A stretch of 64,000 nucleotides of DNA from the NCBI GenBank assembly GCA_037893245.1, contig JBAIAA010000545.1, positions 310,001 through 374,000 of the forward strand, read 5' to 3'. Position 1 is the stretch's first letter, and each line of letters opens with the position of its first letter. Origin of the DNA: Crossaster papposus. Its lineage: Eukaryota; Echinodermata; Asteroidea; Velatida; Solasteridae. A model generated the notes under the pieces. It was not told where the DNA came from, ran no database searches, and was given only the letters and a program-made list of their open reading frames with translations. Made by a program: the position numbers and the translations under genes. This document shows positions 39,691-49,670 of the stretch, one piece after another.

Positions 39691-41225
39691 TTGCAGCTGA
39701 ACTTAATAAAGACCCTGATGCCAAACAGCCATGTTGCTAGCTATGGAACTGAAGTGCGACAGTTTGCAACCACCCTATACTTCTACTCGCCTAAGGCCTA
39801 TGTTTATGTCCGGAGTGTCCTTCATTTTCCATCCATAAGCACTCTGCATTCATTAGCCTCTGTCATGAAATGACGAAAATCAACCGAAGAGGGCGTTTTG
39901 AGGAAATTTGTCAATATGGCTTCCGAGCTCGCGCGTAAAACTAACGTAAGTAGCTATACCATGGAGGAAAGACAACAGATAGTTAGTGAATTGCGGGGAA
40001 ATACTTAATAAAAAATGGCCAATCATAAAACTAGATTTTCTTTCCTGCACTTGAAAAGACCCGCCGTGTATTTATGCTCCTTAGGAAACCGGTTAGGCCC
40101 AATTAACATTTAAACAAAACAAAAAATTCAGTGGCACTGAACTGAAGCCATATTTGAATGCCAAACAGTAAACAAATTCTGGGGCCAATTCATACAACTT
40201 GATACATGTACAAGCAATATTATTTTTGTATTTTTAATTATTTTTTGACATCAAATATAAATTTGGGGCTTTACACACAAGCACTTGGTTCACATAATTA
40301 CTGGACGTTAAACCTCAACATTCCTAATCCTGCAATGTTAATTTAAAAACCAGTTTTAAATACTGTCACATTAAATGTACAGACGCCTGTGAAATCTAGT
40401 AATATTTTACCCTTTTATTGACTGAAGCCTGACATTAAAAGAACTTCGTAAATATTAAACTTGAATTTTTCAAGAATTATTCAATTGCGCCACGACCAAT
40501 TAGGGAGCACTCGGTCGATTGTGTGCACAATTTCTGGACGCCACCGTTTTGGTGTTTTTTTCGGACTAAGCTTACACCTAAATTGTTAACAGAGGATAAA
40601 TAGCAAGCATTAATAACATTAACATGGTAAAGGTACAATGAATTTGCAGTTTGTCAACAAAGAAGTATGGCAACATTGCATGAGGAAAGTCGGCCCAACA
40701 TTAACTGTTTATAAACAATGTAAACGTCGAAGTACAGCTATAGCTCTCCCAAAGGTCGAGTTGTCTCAAAGGTCGAGTTGTCTCAAAGGTCGAGTTGTCT
40801 CAACGGGCGAGTTGTCTCAACGGGCGAGTTGTCTCAACGGTCGACTTGTCTGACATCTGCTAGCTACGCACGTACGTATATAGCGCAGCACGCTTTCACA
40901 AACTGACCATTTTTTCAGTCGCTGTTTCTTTCTCTTTCGTAATTTTACGGTTTTGGATGACATTTAGCCTTATGCCTACGATTTATCCTTTCGAAATAAC
41001 CACAGCCTTTAGAGCTCCGTCGTAAGCCATAAAGTTCTGACATCGACGACACACGTGTTGCTGTTGGTAAGCGCCGCCATTTTGACAATTTTCCTCGCGT
41101 TGACCTTTTAGAAAGGTCATGACAGAGGCTAATGGGTTACAAACATCAAGGCTCTTCCCGGATTTTCCCAGCATGCACTTGACTATTTGAGAGAACGCCG
41201 TAGTTTAAACGATGATAACTACAAG
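39691..41225 (+). CDS. P-element/THAP9-like transposase, N-terminal exon, copy 2 (split by DNA transposon)
   Basis: Two open pieces, 39691-39853 and 41134-41225, encode LNLIKTLMPNSHVASYG, FATTLYFYSPKAYVYVRSV and STLHS, then WVTNIKALPGFSQHALDYL ending YK|GTGGGA at 41225/41226. They align codon for codon with copy 1 (12096-12386), with the break exactly where the 1278-bp element 39854-41131 sits. The true 5' boundary is uncertain (AG candidates at 39688 and 39696). The exon is otherwise undamaged. It splices in phase 0 to the exon starting 49465, across an intron holding the BEL element. The pattern is the conserved helical region ahead of the catalytic domain in THAP9/P transposases. Confidence 0.75.
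39854..41131. mobile_element. 1278-bp DNA transposon inside P-like copy 2 exon (2-bp AT duplication)
   Basis: Ends TAGCCTCTGTCATGA...and ...TCATGACAGAGGCTA are perfect inverted repeats, and similarity continues imperfectly inward for about 70 bases (GAGGAAATTTGTCAATATGG against GAGGAAAATTGTCAAAATGG reversed). Comparing the split exon with copy 1 shows the duplicated target is AT (39852-39853, 41132-41133). It contains no transposase, only short near-terminal stretches such as ATGGCTTCCGAGCTCG, and an internal 17-bp array. It may be a non-autonomous relative of the ISL2EU-type element, by its 2-bp duplication and shared array core. Confidence 0.75.
40751..40852 (+). repeat. 17-bp tandem array in the 1278-bp element
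   Basis: Six copies of AAAGGTCGAGTTGTCTC, the later ones reading AACGGGCGAGTTGTCTC. The core CGAGTTGTCTC also ends the 16-bp array in the ISL2EU-type element (about 32305-32315). Confidence 0.85.
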
Positions 41226-41298
41226 GTGGGAGTTTATACATGTAGATAAGTTTCGAATTTATGAATGACCTGAGACCTCTGCTTGACTCTAACACAAC

Positions 41299-42098
41299 TG
41301 TCGCGGGGAGTGTCACGGCCGTCGTCACTTAACCCAGAGAGCCGCCTGAGGGCGCTGTCAAGCTTTTACGGTCTCGGTTCACATCACGTACGGCTTTGTC
41401 AAGGTAGCCATGTTACTTTTGTTTGCCCGACATTCCGCCTGATATCTCCTAGAAATCTGCCATTCGTCCGATTCAAGTCTTGTGTTACCCTTGCAGGTCA
41501 CCTTAATCATAATTATGTAGATTCACCTAGCCCCACAGTCATGTAAGTTTCTCAGTATTTGTAATTTTCGAGATAATTCTGCTGAGTCAATATTTCCCAC
41601 GTGCGTAGATTTATTGCATTCTTCATCGTCGCTGGATTTAAAATCATCTAGACCCGACTCGGTTATGTTTGTGGTTTAATCTGCTGCCGTACTTCCCTCT
41701 ATATAATTATAGTGTTTAGTAATTGTCACTCTGTTATTCATAGAAAATTAGATTTCCGTGTATTTTGAAAGTTATTAAGCGAGAGCTCCATTTCGATAGG
41801 TCACCCATTCACGTGGTGGAGCCATCCCTGTATTTAAGGCTTTTGCTCATTTTACATAAACTGCTTATTGTAAAGTGATTTTATTGCTTTTAGGAAGCGT
41901 TTTACACACATTATAAACATGATCAAAGTATTATATAAGGTTTTGTGTACTCTTTTACAGTTCACCGTGGAATAAAGTTCATTTGGAAACCGCAGCCCTG
42001 ACCTCCGGCCAGATCGTTCTTTGTTCTTCGGTTGACCCTCTCTGGTTGAACCTAAGCTAACGATTCCCTAAATCTACGCCTTTGCAGACGCCAGAACA
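41299..42098 (+). repeat. BEL 5' LTR (800 bp)
   Basis: Repeated at 48512-49315. Contains AATAAA at about 41971 (CCGTGGAATAAAG) near its 3' part, suitable as the polyadenylation signal. Confidence 0.92.
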
Positions 42099-42214
42099 GT
42101 GAAATGACTGTGTTGTAAAACAACTGGCTTCGAGACGACTTCTTGAAAAACAACCGACGGTGGACACGCAAGACTACACATCGAACCTAAAGAGAATCAA
42201 AACAAAAGAAAATA

Positions 42215-43108
42215 ATGGCCACATCCGGAGGTGAACTGCCCGAGGAAAATCCTGTCCCTGTAGGACTGCCAGCTGATATGCAGAACGCCGAGCAAGACCT
42301 CAGTTATAGATGGGGAACTACCAAACAATTCCTCGAAACCCTTCAGAACCCAACAGACCGAGAAGACATCATACGGCAAACACTCGCCGCTACCCGGTCT
42401 GCCTTTCAAGCATACACAGAGGCCTTCCAAGAACTGGGAAGACTTTACGCAACAGATTCATCCTACATGGACCGTGCAGCCCATACGAAAACAACCTTCC
42501 TGGAGCACAGTAATCTTGTCAACAGCGCCATCGTCAAAGCGACCGACAAGGCTTGCTCCTTGGCCTTGGAAACTGTATCAAATATTTCGAGGCATTCCAG
42601 AGTCTCATCCAGAAGCCATGGATCTTCTCGAATTTCCAAGACACCGTCCTCATCCTTCAGTATCAAAGCTCAAGCACTAGCCTCCGCCGCAGCCGCTGCA
42701 GAGAACGTCACATTTGAGGAACTCATTGCCAAACGTACAACTGAGTTGGTCTCACAGCAAGCGGCGAGGAAACTCGAACGTGCCAAACAAGAGGCACAAA
42801 ACATACTTCTGCAGGCCCAATACGACCTGGAGCAACAAACCACCAGAGCAGCCGCCGATGCTTACTTGCAAATGCTACGAGCTAAACAAGCTGCAGCTAC
42901 AGAAAGAGCTCGATCCAATGCTATCCTACAAGCGGAGCGGGAAGAAAACACGGCACCACCCACAACGACACCTGAGCAGTCCTCCAACGACCATGCAAAT
43001 AACTTTTGCACAACAATCACCAGTGATGTCTGTCCACCGACTGCGAGTCCCCCCCCCCCCCATTTAAACCAATGGAGAGTTCTTCTGCTCCGACCACCGA
43101 CTCGATAA
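42215..43108 (+). CDS. gag: BEL Gag N-terminal region (ends by frameshift at a C tract)
   Basis: ATG 42215 opens MATSGGELPEENPVPVG. The product is largely helical and charged: TTKQFLETLQNP, then Ser-rich VSSRSHGSSRISKT, then a long Ala/Gln/Glu coiled-coil-like stretch (AARKLERAKQEAQNILLQAQ). At 43049-43061 a run of 13 C follows, after which this frame carries on for only about 15 codons, while the pol frame is open from the same tract. BEL elements normally have one continuous gag-pol ORF, so the two parts are most likely separated by a run-length change, real or a sequencing artefact. No conserved catalytic motif lies in this part. Confidence 0.75.
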   Translation: MATSGGELPEENPVPVGLPADMQNAEQDLSYRWGTTKQFLETLQNPTDREDIIRQTLAATRSAFQAYTEAFQELGRLYATDSSYMDRAAHTKTTFLEHSNLVNSAIVKATDKACSLALETVSNISRHSRVSSRSHGSSRISKTPSSSFSIKAQALASAAAAAENVTFEELIAKRTTELVSQQAARKLERAKQEAQNILLQAQYDLEQQTTRAAADAYLQMLRAKQAAATERARSNAILQAEREENTAPPTTTPEQSSNDHANNFCTTITSDVCPPTASPPPPHLNQWRVLLLRPPTR

Positions 43109-46100
43109 ATGCAACACGATCTAGTCCACCGGAAGCTAGAAAGGAGGCTGAACCCGGGAACCAGCTGATCGACCTAACGAAGCAAATCAGCGAGACACTA
43201 GCCCGCCAGAGACAACCAGCCCATGAACCAGACATATACGGAGGCGATCCTATCATGTTTCGGCCATGGCGGTCATCCTTCCAAACCATGATAAGCCAAG
43301 CGCAGACACCCCCGTCACAGAAACTTGCATTCTTGGCCAAGTACACGGCAGGCGAGGTGCGACTGCTCGTTGACCGGTTCCGACATCGCCATGTCATGGA
43401 CCCACAGACTGCATATGATGAGGCATGGCAGGAACTCGAGGAGCGATTCGGGAACAAAACAAGGATCGCATCCCAGATAATAGACAGGCTGATAGCCTTC
43501 CCCAAAATTAAAGCAGACGAGCGCCGTAAGCTACTTGACTTCGCAGACTTGTGTGTGGATGCGGCGGCGCAGATGAAGGATTTACCCGGACTCAACGTCC
43601 TGAACTATCCGTACAATCTTCACCCACTCCTAGAGAAACTCCCCCAGTTCGTCCACAACCAGTGGCGAGAACGCGTCTCCAAGTACAAAAAGGCGCACGC
43701 ATGCTACCCACCATTCCAGGAACTCGCATCATTTCTCAGGGAGAAGGCTAGAACGAGTAACGATCCTGACCTCTACCCGCCGAGTACGTACACTGAAATC
43801 AGCAAGCTCAACAAAGAAAGACCTAGTGCTACGCTTCCGCCTCATAAGTCGCCTCTTCGTGTGATGACTACAAAGGGTACCCCACCGATGCAACATAAGT
43901 CTTCACCCCCCACGAGGTGCATCTTCCACGACCAAACTGGCCATGACCTCTCCGAATGCATCGTCTTCGGAAGAAAGCCAACGGTAGAAAGAACACAGTT
44001 CTGCAGACAGAAGGGTCTATGTTTCAAATGTGGCCAGAAGCACATTATCAAAGACTGTCAGACCATAGTCAGATGCAGAAAGTGTGACAGCAACTCGCAT
44101 GCTTCATTCATGCATTTCCCCACCAAGCCGAACGGCGGGGAGTCAGAGGAGAGATCTAAAGCAATACCAGAATTAAGGAGAAAAGACACACCCGAAGCTA
44201 ACACTAAATGTACAAGGTACAGGTCATGTGTTATGGCACGCTCCTGCTCCAAGATAGTGCCAGTCAAAGTTTACCACCAGAGCGCACCGTCCGTTTCCAT
44301 CGAAGCGTATGCTGTCCTTGACGATCAGTCAAATGCATGCCTCGGAGACCCCAAGCTTTTCGAAGCACCCAATCTCCACGGTCCACCCTACGACTACGAA
44401 CTGTCAACCTGCGGAGGCCGGCAAATCCTCACCGAAGGAAGACGAGCTCAGGGATTAGTCATGGAGTCCTCGAGTGGCCACAAAGAGCGCCTACCCACAG
44501 TTCTAGAGAACGAGAACATACCAGGTGACAGAGACGAGATCCCGTCCCCGGACCTCTGCAAGAACTTCTCCCATCTGAGCCAGATTGCTGACATGATTCC
44601 CAGCCCAAGGGAGGATGTAGACATCCTCTTACTCATCGGTAGGAGTTGTCCGGAACCCCTCAAAGTCCGAGAATCAAGAAACGGACCCAAAGACACTCCC
44701 TGGGCCCAGCGCACGAACATGGGTTGGACTGTGTCTGGCCGTATGTGCACGAGCAGCCTCAAGAGCAGAGAACACGTCTCGGTCAGCCGTACGGTCCTGA
44801 TGCAGACGACCTCTCTTTCGCCTCGCTCCGACACTACTGATGATCAACCAAACTACCGTGGCGCTTGTGAAAACCACATCGTCACAAAGGATGTAGTCAG
44901 TGCTCACCAGGGTGCATTTTCCAGCATCTACGTCGAGACACGCGACGACGACAAAAAGGCCCCGTCGATTGAGGATCAACGTTTTGTCAAGATTATGACA
45001 GACCGCGCCCATACTAATGTCAACGGAAATCTGGAATTTCCGCTGCCCTTCAAGGAAACTCCAACCCTTCTCCCAAACAACCGCTCCCAAGCCGAAGCTC
45101 GAGTACACAACCTCCTCCGGACTCTTACCCGTAAACCAGAGTCGATGAACGAGTATCGAGCCTTTATGGGTAAGATACTTGGCAAAAAACATGCAGCCCT
45201 CGTACCAGCTGACGACCCCCCTCCGCCAGGCGGAACTGTCTGGTACCTACCTCACTTCCCAGTTCGACATCCGAAGAAAACGGGTATCAGAGTTGTCTTT
45301 GATTCAAGCGCCGAATTCAGTGGCATTTCGCTGAACAAAGTCTTACTACAAGGACCAGACCAGATGAATAGCCTGCTCGGCATACTCATGCGGTTCAGAG
45401 TCGGCCAAGTCGCAGTCATGGGAGACGTGGAGCAAATGTTCCACAACTTCTACGTGAATCCTGAACATCGTGACTACCTCCGCTTCCTTTGGTTCCAAGA
45501 TAACGATCCTGAGAAGCCAATCGTTGACCACCGCATGAATGTCCACTTTTTCGGTAACATTTCATCACCAGCAATCGCAACATTTGGCATCAGAATGGTC
45601 GTGAAGGAAGGCGAATCCGCTTGCGAAGACGATGTGTCAGAGTTCGTCTGTCGCGACTTCTATGTCGACGATGGGCGAATTTCTCTACCAGACCCAGACG
45701 CGGCCGTCAGCCTTATACAACGAACCCGGGACGCACTCGCAAGAAAGAAGTTGCGCTTTCACAAGATCGTCTCGAACAGCAAAGATGTGATGAATAGACT
45801 ACCCGAGGAGGCAAGAGCAAAAGATGTACAACATCTCGACTTCAACCACGACAGACTTCCCGTTCAGCGATCACTGGGAGTACATTGGTCCCTCGAGCAG
45901 GACGCTTTCACCTTCATAGTGAACCTACCGGAGAAGCCATTCTCTCGACGAGGTGTCCTCTCAATTGCCAGTTCCGTCTTTGACCCTCTCGGCTTTGTGA
46001 CGCCAGTGACCATCGAAGGGAAACTAATTCTTCGTAAACTAATGACAGAGATGAAAAAGGAGACGAATACCCCTAAAGACATGTGGGATAGGCCACTTCC

Positions 46101-48396
46101 AGAAAGCTTCTTACCTAAATGGAACCGCTGGCGAGATTCTTTGTACGACCTACAGAATGTCCGTATTCAGAGATGCTACGAACCACCAAGCTTCGGCGAA
46201 ATCAAAAGAAGGGAAGTCCACATCTTCTGTGATGCCAGCCAGCTCGCCATCGGAGCAGTGGCCTATCTGAGGTTGCTGAACGAAAAAAACCAGCCACATG
46301 TGTCCCTGTTGCTAGCTAAGGCAAGGGTCACCCCCTCACATGCTGTCTTCATCCCCCGCCTGGAACTGTGTGCAGCTGTCCTCGCTGCGACATTGTCACA
46401 TACAGTTGAAACCGAATTGCGTGACCGGGTTGCTATTGACAGCATCACATTTTACTCGGACAGTAAAGTGGTCCTGGGCTATATAGCCAACGCATCCAGA
46501 CGCTTTCACGTCTACGTGGCCAACAAGGTTCACAAGATCCACACGGCTTCCAACCCTGACCAGTGGCGTCACGTTCCAACTGACCAAAACCCGGCAGACC
46601 TCGCCTCACGGTCCGTTCCAGCAGGAGAGCTGAACGACACACGCTGGTTTCGTGGACCAGACTTTCTATGGAAGTCGGACCCCTCTCCGACTGAAGTAGT
46701 AACTGCGGATGCTGCCGGCCAAACAGTAGACGAAAAGGACCCCGAGGTACGCAAGCAGGTCACCACGCTCGCAAAAAACATCGGGGAAGAAACAAGTGAC
46801 AACGGTACTCCGAATGTCGAACCTTCCCTCAGCTGTGATCGATTCTCCAGATTCTCCAGTTGGGTCCCCCTTCGACGGGCAGTTGGTTCCCTAATTCAGA
46901 AGGTACAAGCCTTCAAGGCAGCGAGGGACGAAGCCACAGCGTCCGACCCCTGCGAAAGACCGGAAGACTCGTCAAATCCGACCGTCTCACAATTACAACA
47001 AGCAGAAAAGGCTATCCTCAAGGCAGTACAGAGTCGCTCCTTCAAACAGGAAATGCAGACGCTGAAGCAAGCGCAAAATGATTCAAACGTAACCATCAGA
47101 AGGAAAAGCCCGCTCCTGAAGTTGAGCCCCTTTCTCGACAGTGACGGAATCATCAGAGTGGGCGGAAGACTTAAGCGCTCCGATATGGACTTAGCAACTC
47201 GCCATCCAATCGTCCTTCCAAAGGATGGCCATGTCTCCAAGCTGTTGGCAGAACACTACCACCGCCAGGTACGACACCAAGGCCGACAATTGACACTGGG
47301 GGCTATAAGATCAGCAGGCCTGTGGGTAATTGGGTCCCACAACCTCATCAGAAGCATCATCAACCAATGTATCACCTGCAGAAAGCTGAGAGGAAAGCCA
47401 CTGACCCAGGTCATGGCCGACCTGCCAGAAGACAGAGTTACAGCATCACCACCTTTCACCAATGTTGGCATGGACGTCTTTGGGCCATGGACGGTCGTCA
47501 CCAGAAAGACGAGGGGTGGAACCTCCGATTCCAAACGATGGGCTGTCCTCTTTACATGCCTCTACAGTAGGGCTATCCATGTGGAGATCATTGAGTCAAT
47601 GGACACGTCATCATTTATATCTGCCTACCACAGATTCGTGGCTGTAAGGGGACCAGTAGCCAAACTGAGGTGCGACAGGGGCACCAACTTTGTCGGTGCA
47701 AAGAACGAGCTAGACGAGGCCTTCAATGAGATGGATCACAAACAGGTGGCATTCTACCTAGCATCACAACAGTGCGAGTGGGTATTTAATCCTCCCCACG
47801 CTTCACATTTCGGCGGCGCCTGGGAGCGTCAAATCGGCACAGTCCGACGTGTCCTCGACACGATGTTCTTGCAACTCGGAAAGCACCAGTTGACGCACGA
47901 GGTACTCGTTACGTTTATGGCCGAGGCATGCGCCATAGTCAACTCTCGCCCATTAGGTACCATCTCACCGGATGCTGACGACCCCCAAGCCATCAGTCCC
48001 TCCATGTTACTGACCATTAAACCCCAGCAATTCCAGTCACTTCCTGGAAACTTTGTAAGAGAAGATTTGTACGGACGCAGACGCTGGCGCCGCGTGCAAT
48101 ATCTCGCAGATCAATTTTGGATCCGCTGGAGGAAGGAGTACGTCCAGAGCCTACAACCCAGACGGAAGTGGCCTGTCGTACACCCGGACATCAGTAACGG
48201 AGATGTTGTCCTTCTACGTGACAAGGAGCTCCCGAGGTGCCACTGGCCTCTCGCTCGTGTCACCGAAGTCCACCCGAGTGAAGATGGAAGAGTTCGGAAG
48301 GCGGACGTTACCATCTGCAGCGGAGGAACCCGACGAACCTACCTGAGGCCAATCTCAGAGCTAACACTCATCGAGAAGGCACCCAACTCAGACTAA
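43072..48396 (+). CDS. pol: BEL/Pao Gag-Pol polyprotein (capsid-zinc knuckle-protease-RT-RNase H-integrase)
   Basis: 1774 codons from ATG 43072. In order: capsid region with GGDPIMFRPWRSSFQTMI; zinc knuckles CFKCGQKHIIKDC and CRKCDSNSHASFMH near residue 320-345; protease-like AYAVLDDQSNACLGD near 415 (BEL proteases usually read LDxGS, so DDQS is an unusual active-site context); RT with VRVVFDSSAEFSG-type start and catalytic FYVDDGRIS near 863; RNase H IFCDASQLAIGAVAYL near 1052; integrase zinc region HYHRQVRHQGRQL...CITCRK near 1394; core GMDVFGPW (1465), RCDRGTNFVGAKNEL (1533) and HFGGAWERQIG (1578); and a C-terminal domain with GDVVLLRDKELPRCHWPL. No stop breaks it. Confidence 0.92.
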   Translation: MESSSAPTTDSINATRSSPPEARKEAEPGNQLIDLTKQISETLARQRQPAHEPDIYGGDPIMFRPWRSSFQTMISQAQTPPSQKLAFLAKYTAGEVRLLVDRFRHRHVMDPQTAYDEAWQELEERFGNKTRIASQIIDRLIAFPKIKADERRKLLDFADLCVDAAAQMKDLPGLNVLNYPYNLHPLLEKLPQFVHNQWRERVSKYKKAHACYPPFQELASFLREKARTSNDPDLYPPSTYTEISKLNKERPSATLPPHKSPLRVMTTKGTPPMQHKSSPPTRCIFHDQTGHDLSECIVFGRKPTVERTQFCRQKGLCFKCGQKHIIKDCQTIVRCRKCDSNSHASFMHFPTKPNGGESEERSKAIPELRRKDTPEANTKCTRYRSCVMARSCSKIVPVKVYHQSAPSVSIEAYAVLDDQSNACLGDPKLFEAPNLHGPPYDYELSTCGGRQILTEGRRAQGLVMESSSGHKERLPTVLENENIPGDRDEIPSPDLCKNFSHLSQIADMIPSPREDVDILLLIGRSCPEPLKVRESRNGPKDTPWAQRTNMGWTVSGRMCTSSLKSREHVSVSRTVLMQTTSLSPRSDTTDDQPNYRGACENHIVTKDVVSAHQGAFSSIYVETRDDDKKAPSIEDQRFVKIMTDRAHTNVNGNLEFPLPFKETPTLLPNNRSQAEARVHNLLRTLTRKPESMNEYRAFMGKILGKKHAALVPADDPPPPGGTVWYLPHFPVRHPKKTGIRVVFDSSAEFSGISLNKVLLQGPDQMNSLLGILMRFRVGQVAVMGDVEQMFHNFYVNPEHRDYLRFLWFQDNDPEKPIVDHRMNVHFFGNISSPAIATFGIRMVVKEGESACEDDVSEFVCRDFYVDDGRISLPDPDAAVSLIQRTRDALARKKLRFHKIVSNSKDVMNRLPEEARAKDVQHLDFNHDRLPVQRSLGVHWSLEQDAFTFIVNLPEKPFSRRGVLSIASSVFDPLGFVTPVTIEGKLILRKLMTEMKKETNTPKDMWDRPLPESFLPKWNRWRDSLYDLQNVRIQRCYEPPSFGEIKRREVHIFCDASQLAIGAVAYLRLLNEKNQPHVSLLLAKARVTPSHAVFIPRLELCAAVLAATLSHTVETELRDRVAIDSITFYSDSKVVLGYIANASRRFHVYVANKVHKIHTASNPDQWRHVPTDQNPADLASRSVPAGELNDTRWFRGPDFLWKSDPSPTEVVTADAAGQTVDEKDPEVRKQVTTLAKNIGEETSDNGTPNVEPSLSCDRFSRFSSWVPLRRAVGSLIQKVQAFKAARDEATASDPCERPEDSSNPTVSQLQQAEKAILKAVQSRSFKQEMQTLKQAQNDSNVTIRRKSPLLKLSPFLDSDGIIRVGGRLKRSDMDLATRHPIVLPKDGHVSKLLAEHYHRQVRHQGRQLTLGAIRSAGLWVIGSHNLIRSIINQCITCRKLRGKPLTQVMADLPEDRVTASPPFTNVGMDVFGPWTVVTRKTRGGTSDSKRWAVLFTCLYSRAIHVEIIESMDTSSFISAYHRFVAVRGPVAKLRCDRGTNFVGAKNELDEAFNEMDHKQVAFYLASQQCEWVFNPPHASHFGGAWERQIGTVRRVLDTMFLQLGKHQLTHEVLVTFMAEACAIVNSRPLGTISPDADDPQAISPSMLLTIKPQQFQSLPGNFVREDLYGRRRWRRVQYLADQFWIRWRKEYVQSLQPRRKWPVVHPDISNGDVVLLRDKELPRCHWPLARVTEVHPSEDGRVRKADVTICSGGTRRTYLRPISELTLIEKAPNSD

Positions 48397-48511
48397 AAAG
48401 ACTATAGGATTTGGACTGTATCAGTCTCCACTTCCATATATACATTTGTTATGTGTTCTAATCGTTTTTGTAAAAATCCAAGTATTTCTTCAAGTATTTT
48501 TAGGCGGGGAG
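48397..48511 (+). other. BEL 3' non-coding and polypurine tract
   Basis: Short spacer ending TTTTTAGGCGGGGAG, which abuts the 3' LTR. Confidence 0.7.
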
Positions 48512-49315
48512 TGTCGCGGGGAGTGTCACGGCCGTCGTCACTTAACCCAGAGAGCCGCCTGAGGGCGCTGTCAAGCTTTTACGGTCTCGGTTCACATCAC
48601 GTACGGCTTTGTCAAGGTAGCCATGTTACTTTTGTTTGCCCGACATTCCGACATCTCCTAGAAATCTGCCATTCGTCCGATTCAAGTCTTGTGTTACCCT
48701 TGCAGGTCACCTTAATCATAATTATGTAGATTCACCTAGCCCCACAGTCATGTAAGTTTCTCAGTATTTGTAATTTTCGAGATAATTCTGCTGAGTCAAT
48801 ATTTCCCACGTGCGTAGATTTATTGCATTCTTCATCGTCGCTGGATTTAAAATCATCTAGACCCGACTCGGTTATGTTTGTGGTTTAATCTGCTGCCGTA
48901 CTTTCCTCTATATAATTATAGTGTTTAGTAATTGTCACTCTGTTATTCATAGAAAATTAGATTTCCGTGTATTTTGAAAGTTATTAAGCGAGAGCTCCAT
49001 TTCGATAGGTCACCCATTCACGTGGTGGAGCCATCCCTGTATTTAAGGCTTTTGCTCATTTTACATAAACTGCTTATTGTAAAGTGATTTTATTGCTTTT
49101 AGGAAGCGTTTTACACACATTTCTTCATTATAAACATGATCAAAGTATTATATAAGGTTTTGTGTACTCTTTTACAGTTCACCGTGGAATAAAGTTCATT
49201 TGGAAACCGCAGCCCTGACCTCCGGCCAGATCGTTCTTTGTTCTTCGGTTGACCCTCTCTGGTTGAACCTAAGCTAACGATTCCCTAAATCTACGCCTTT
49301 GCAGACGCCAGAACA
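48512..49315 (+). repeat. BEL 3' LTR (804 bp)
   Basis: Copy of 41299-42098. Differs by loss of a few bases (CATTCCGACATCTCC against CATTCCGCCTGATATCTCC) and a gain near 49120. Followed by the duplicated ACAAC. Confidence 0.92.
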
Positions 49316-49320
49316 ACAAC

Positions 49321-49464
49321 CATTACATCCATTACCTAAGTATGATTGCAACTTGACCTCAAATGACGTACACACAATGGGGGTTCCCTCTGCCTTAAAT
49401 CTTGCTTCATATTGGACTTAAGGCAGTTGTTGAGGACAGCTATTTATGTAACTATTATTTTTAG
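49321..49464 (+). other. intron end of P-like copy 2
   Basis: Non-coding, ending in the acceptor ATTATTTTTAG at 49463-49464, directly before the open exon VAALIVDSMHLK. Confidence 0.6.
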
Positions 49465-49670
49465 GTTGCCGCTCTCATTGTTGACAGCATGCACTTGAAA
49501 CAGCAAGTAGAGTACAACCAGGGGCTGAAAAGACCATTCGGCTATGTAGACCTTGGCGCACTATCCAGCGATGACAGCGAAGAGCTTGCCAGAGAAGCCC
49601 TGGTTGTAATGCTAGTGGGTTTGCGAGGGCACTGGATAATTCCGGTGGCTTACTTCTTTGTCAATGGTAT
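49465..49670 (+). CDS. P-element/THAP9-like transposase catalytic exon, copy 2, left piece
   Basis: Open in phase 0 with the previous exon (donor 41225). It encodes VAALIVDSMHLKQQVEYNQG, FGYVDLGALSSDD and VMLVGLRGHWIIPVAYFFVN, then is cut after GGTAT by the gypsy-3 LTR. The right piece resumes at 63470 with AALQAGIIRDTI. This is the start of the RNase H-like transposase region. Compared with copy 1 it lacks the Glu/Ala expansion and has no internal stop. Confidence 0.8.

Larger units (their letters stand above)
41299..49315 (+). mobile_element. BEL/Pao LTR retrotransposon in intron of P-like copy 2
   Basis: LTRs TGTCGCGGGGAGTG...GACGCCAGAACA at 41299-42098 (800 bp) and 48512-49315 (804 bp), flanked by a 5-bp duplication ACAAC (41294-41298, 49316-49320), the length usual for BEL. 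A purine tract AGGCGGGGAG abuts the 3' LTR. The two LTRs differ by small indels (for example ATTTCTTCATT against ATT near 49120). Internal region: gag-like ORF, then a long pol. No TGG-type PBS sits directly at the LTR end; TGGCTTCGAGACGAC at 42124 is a possible site. Confidence 0.92.
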
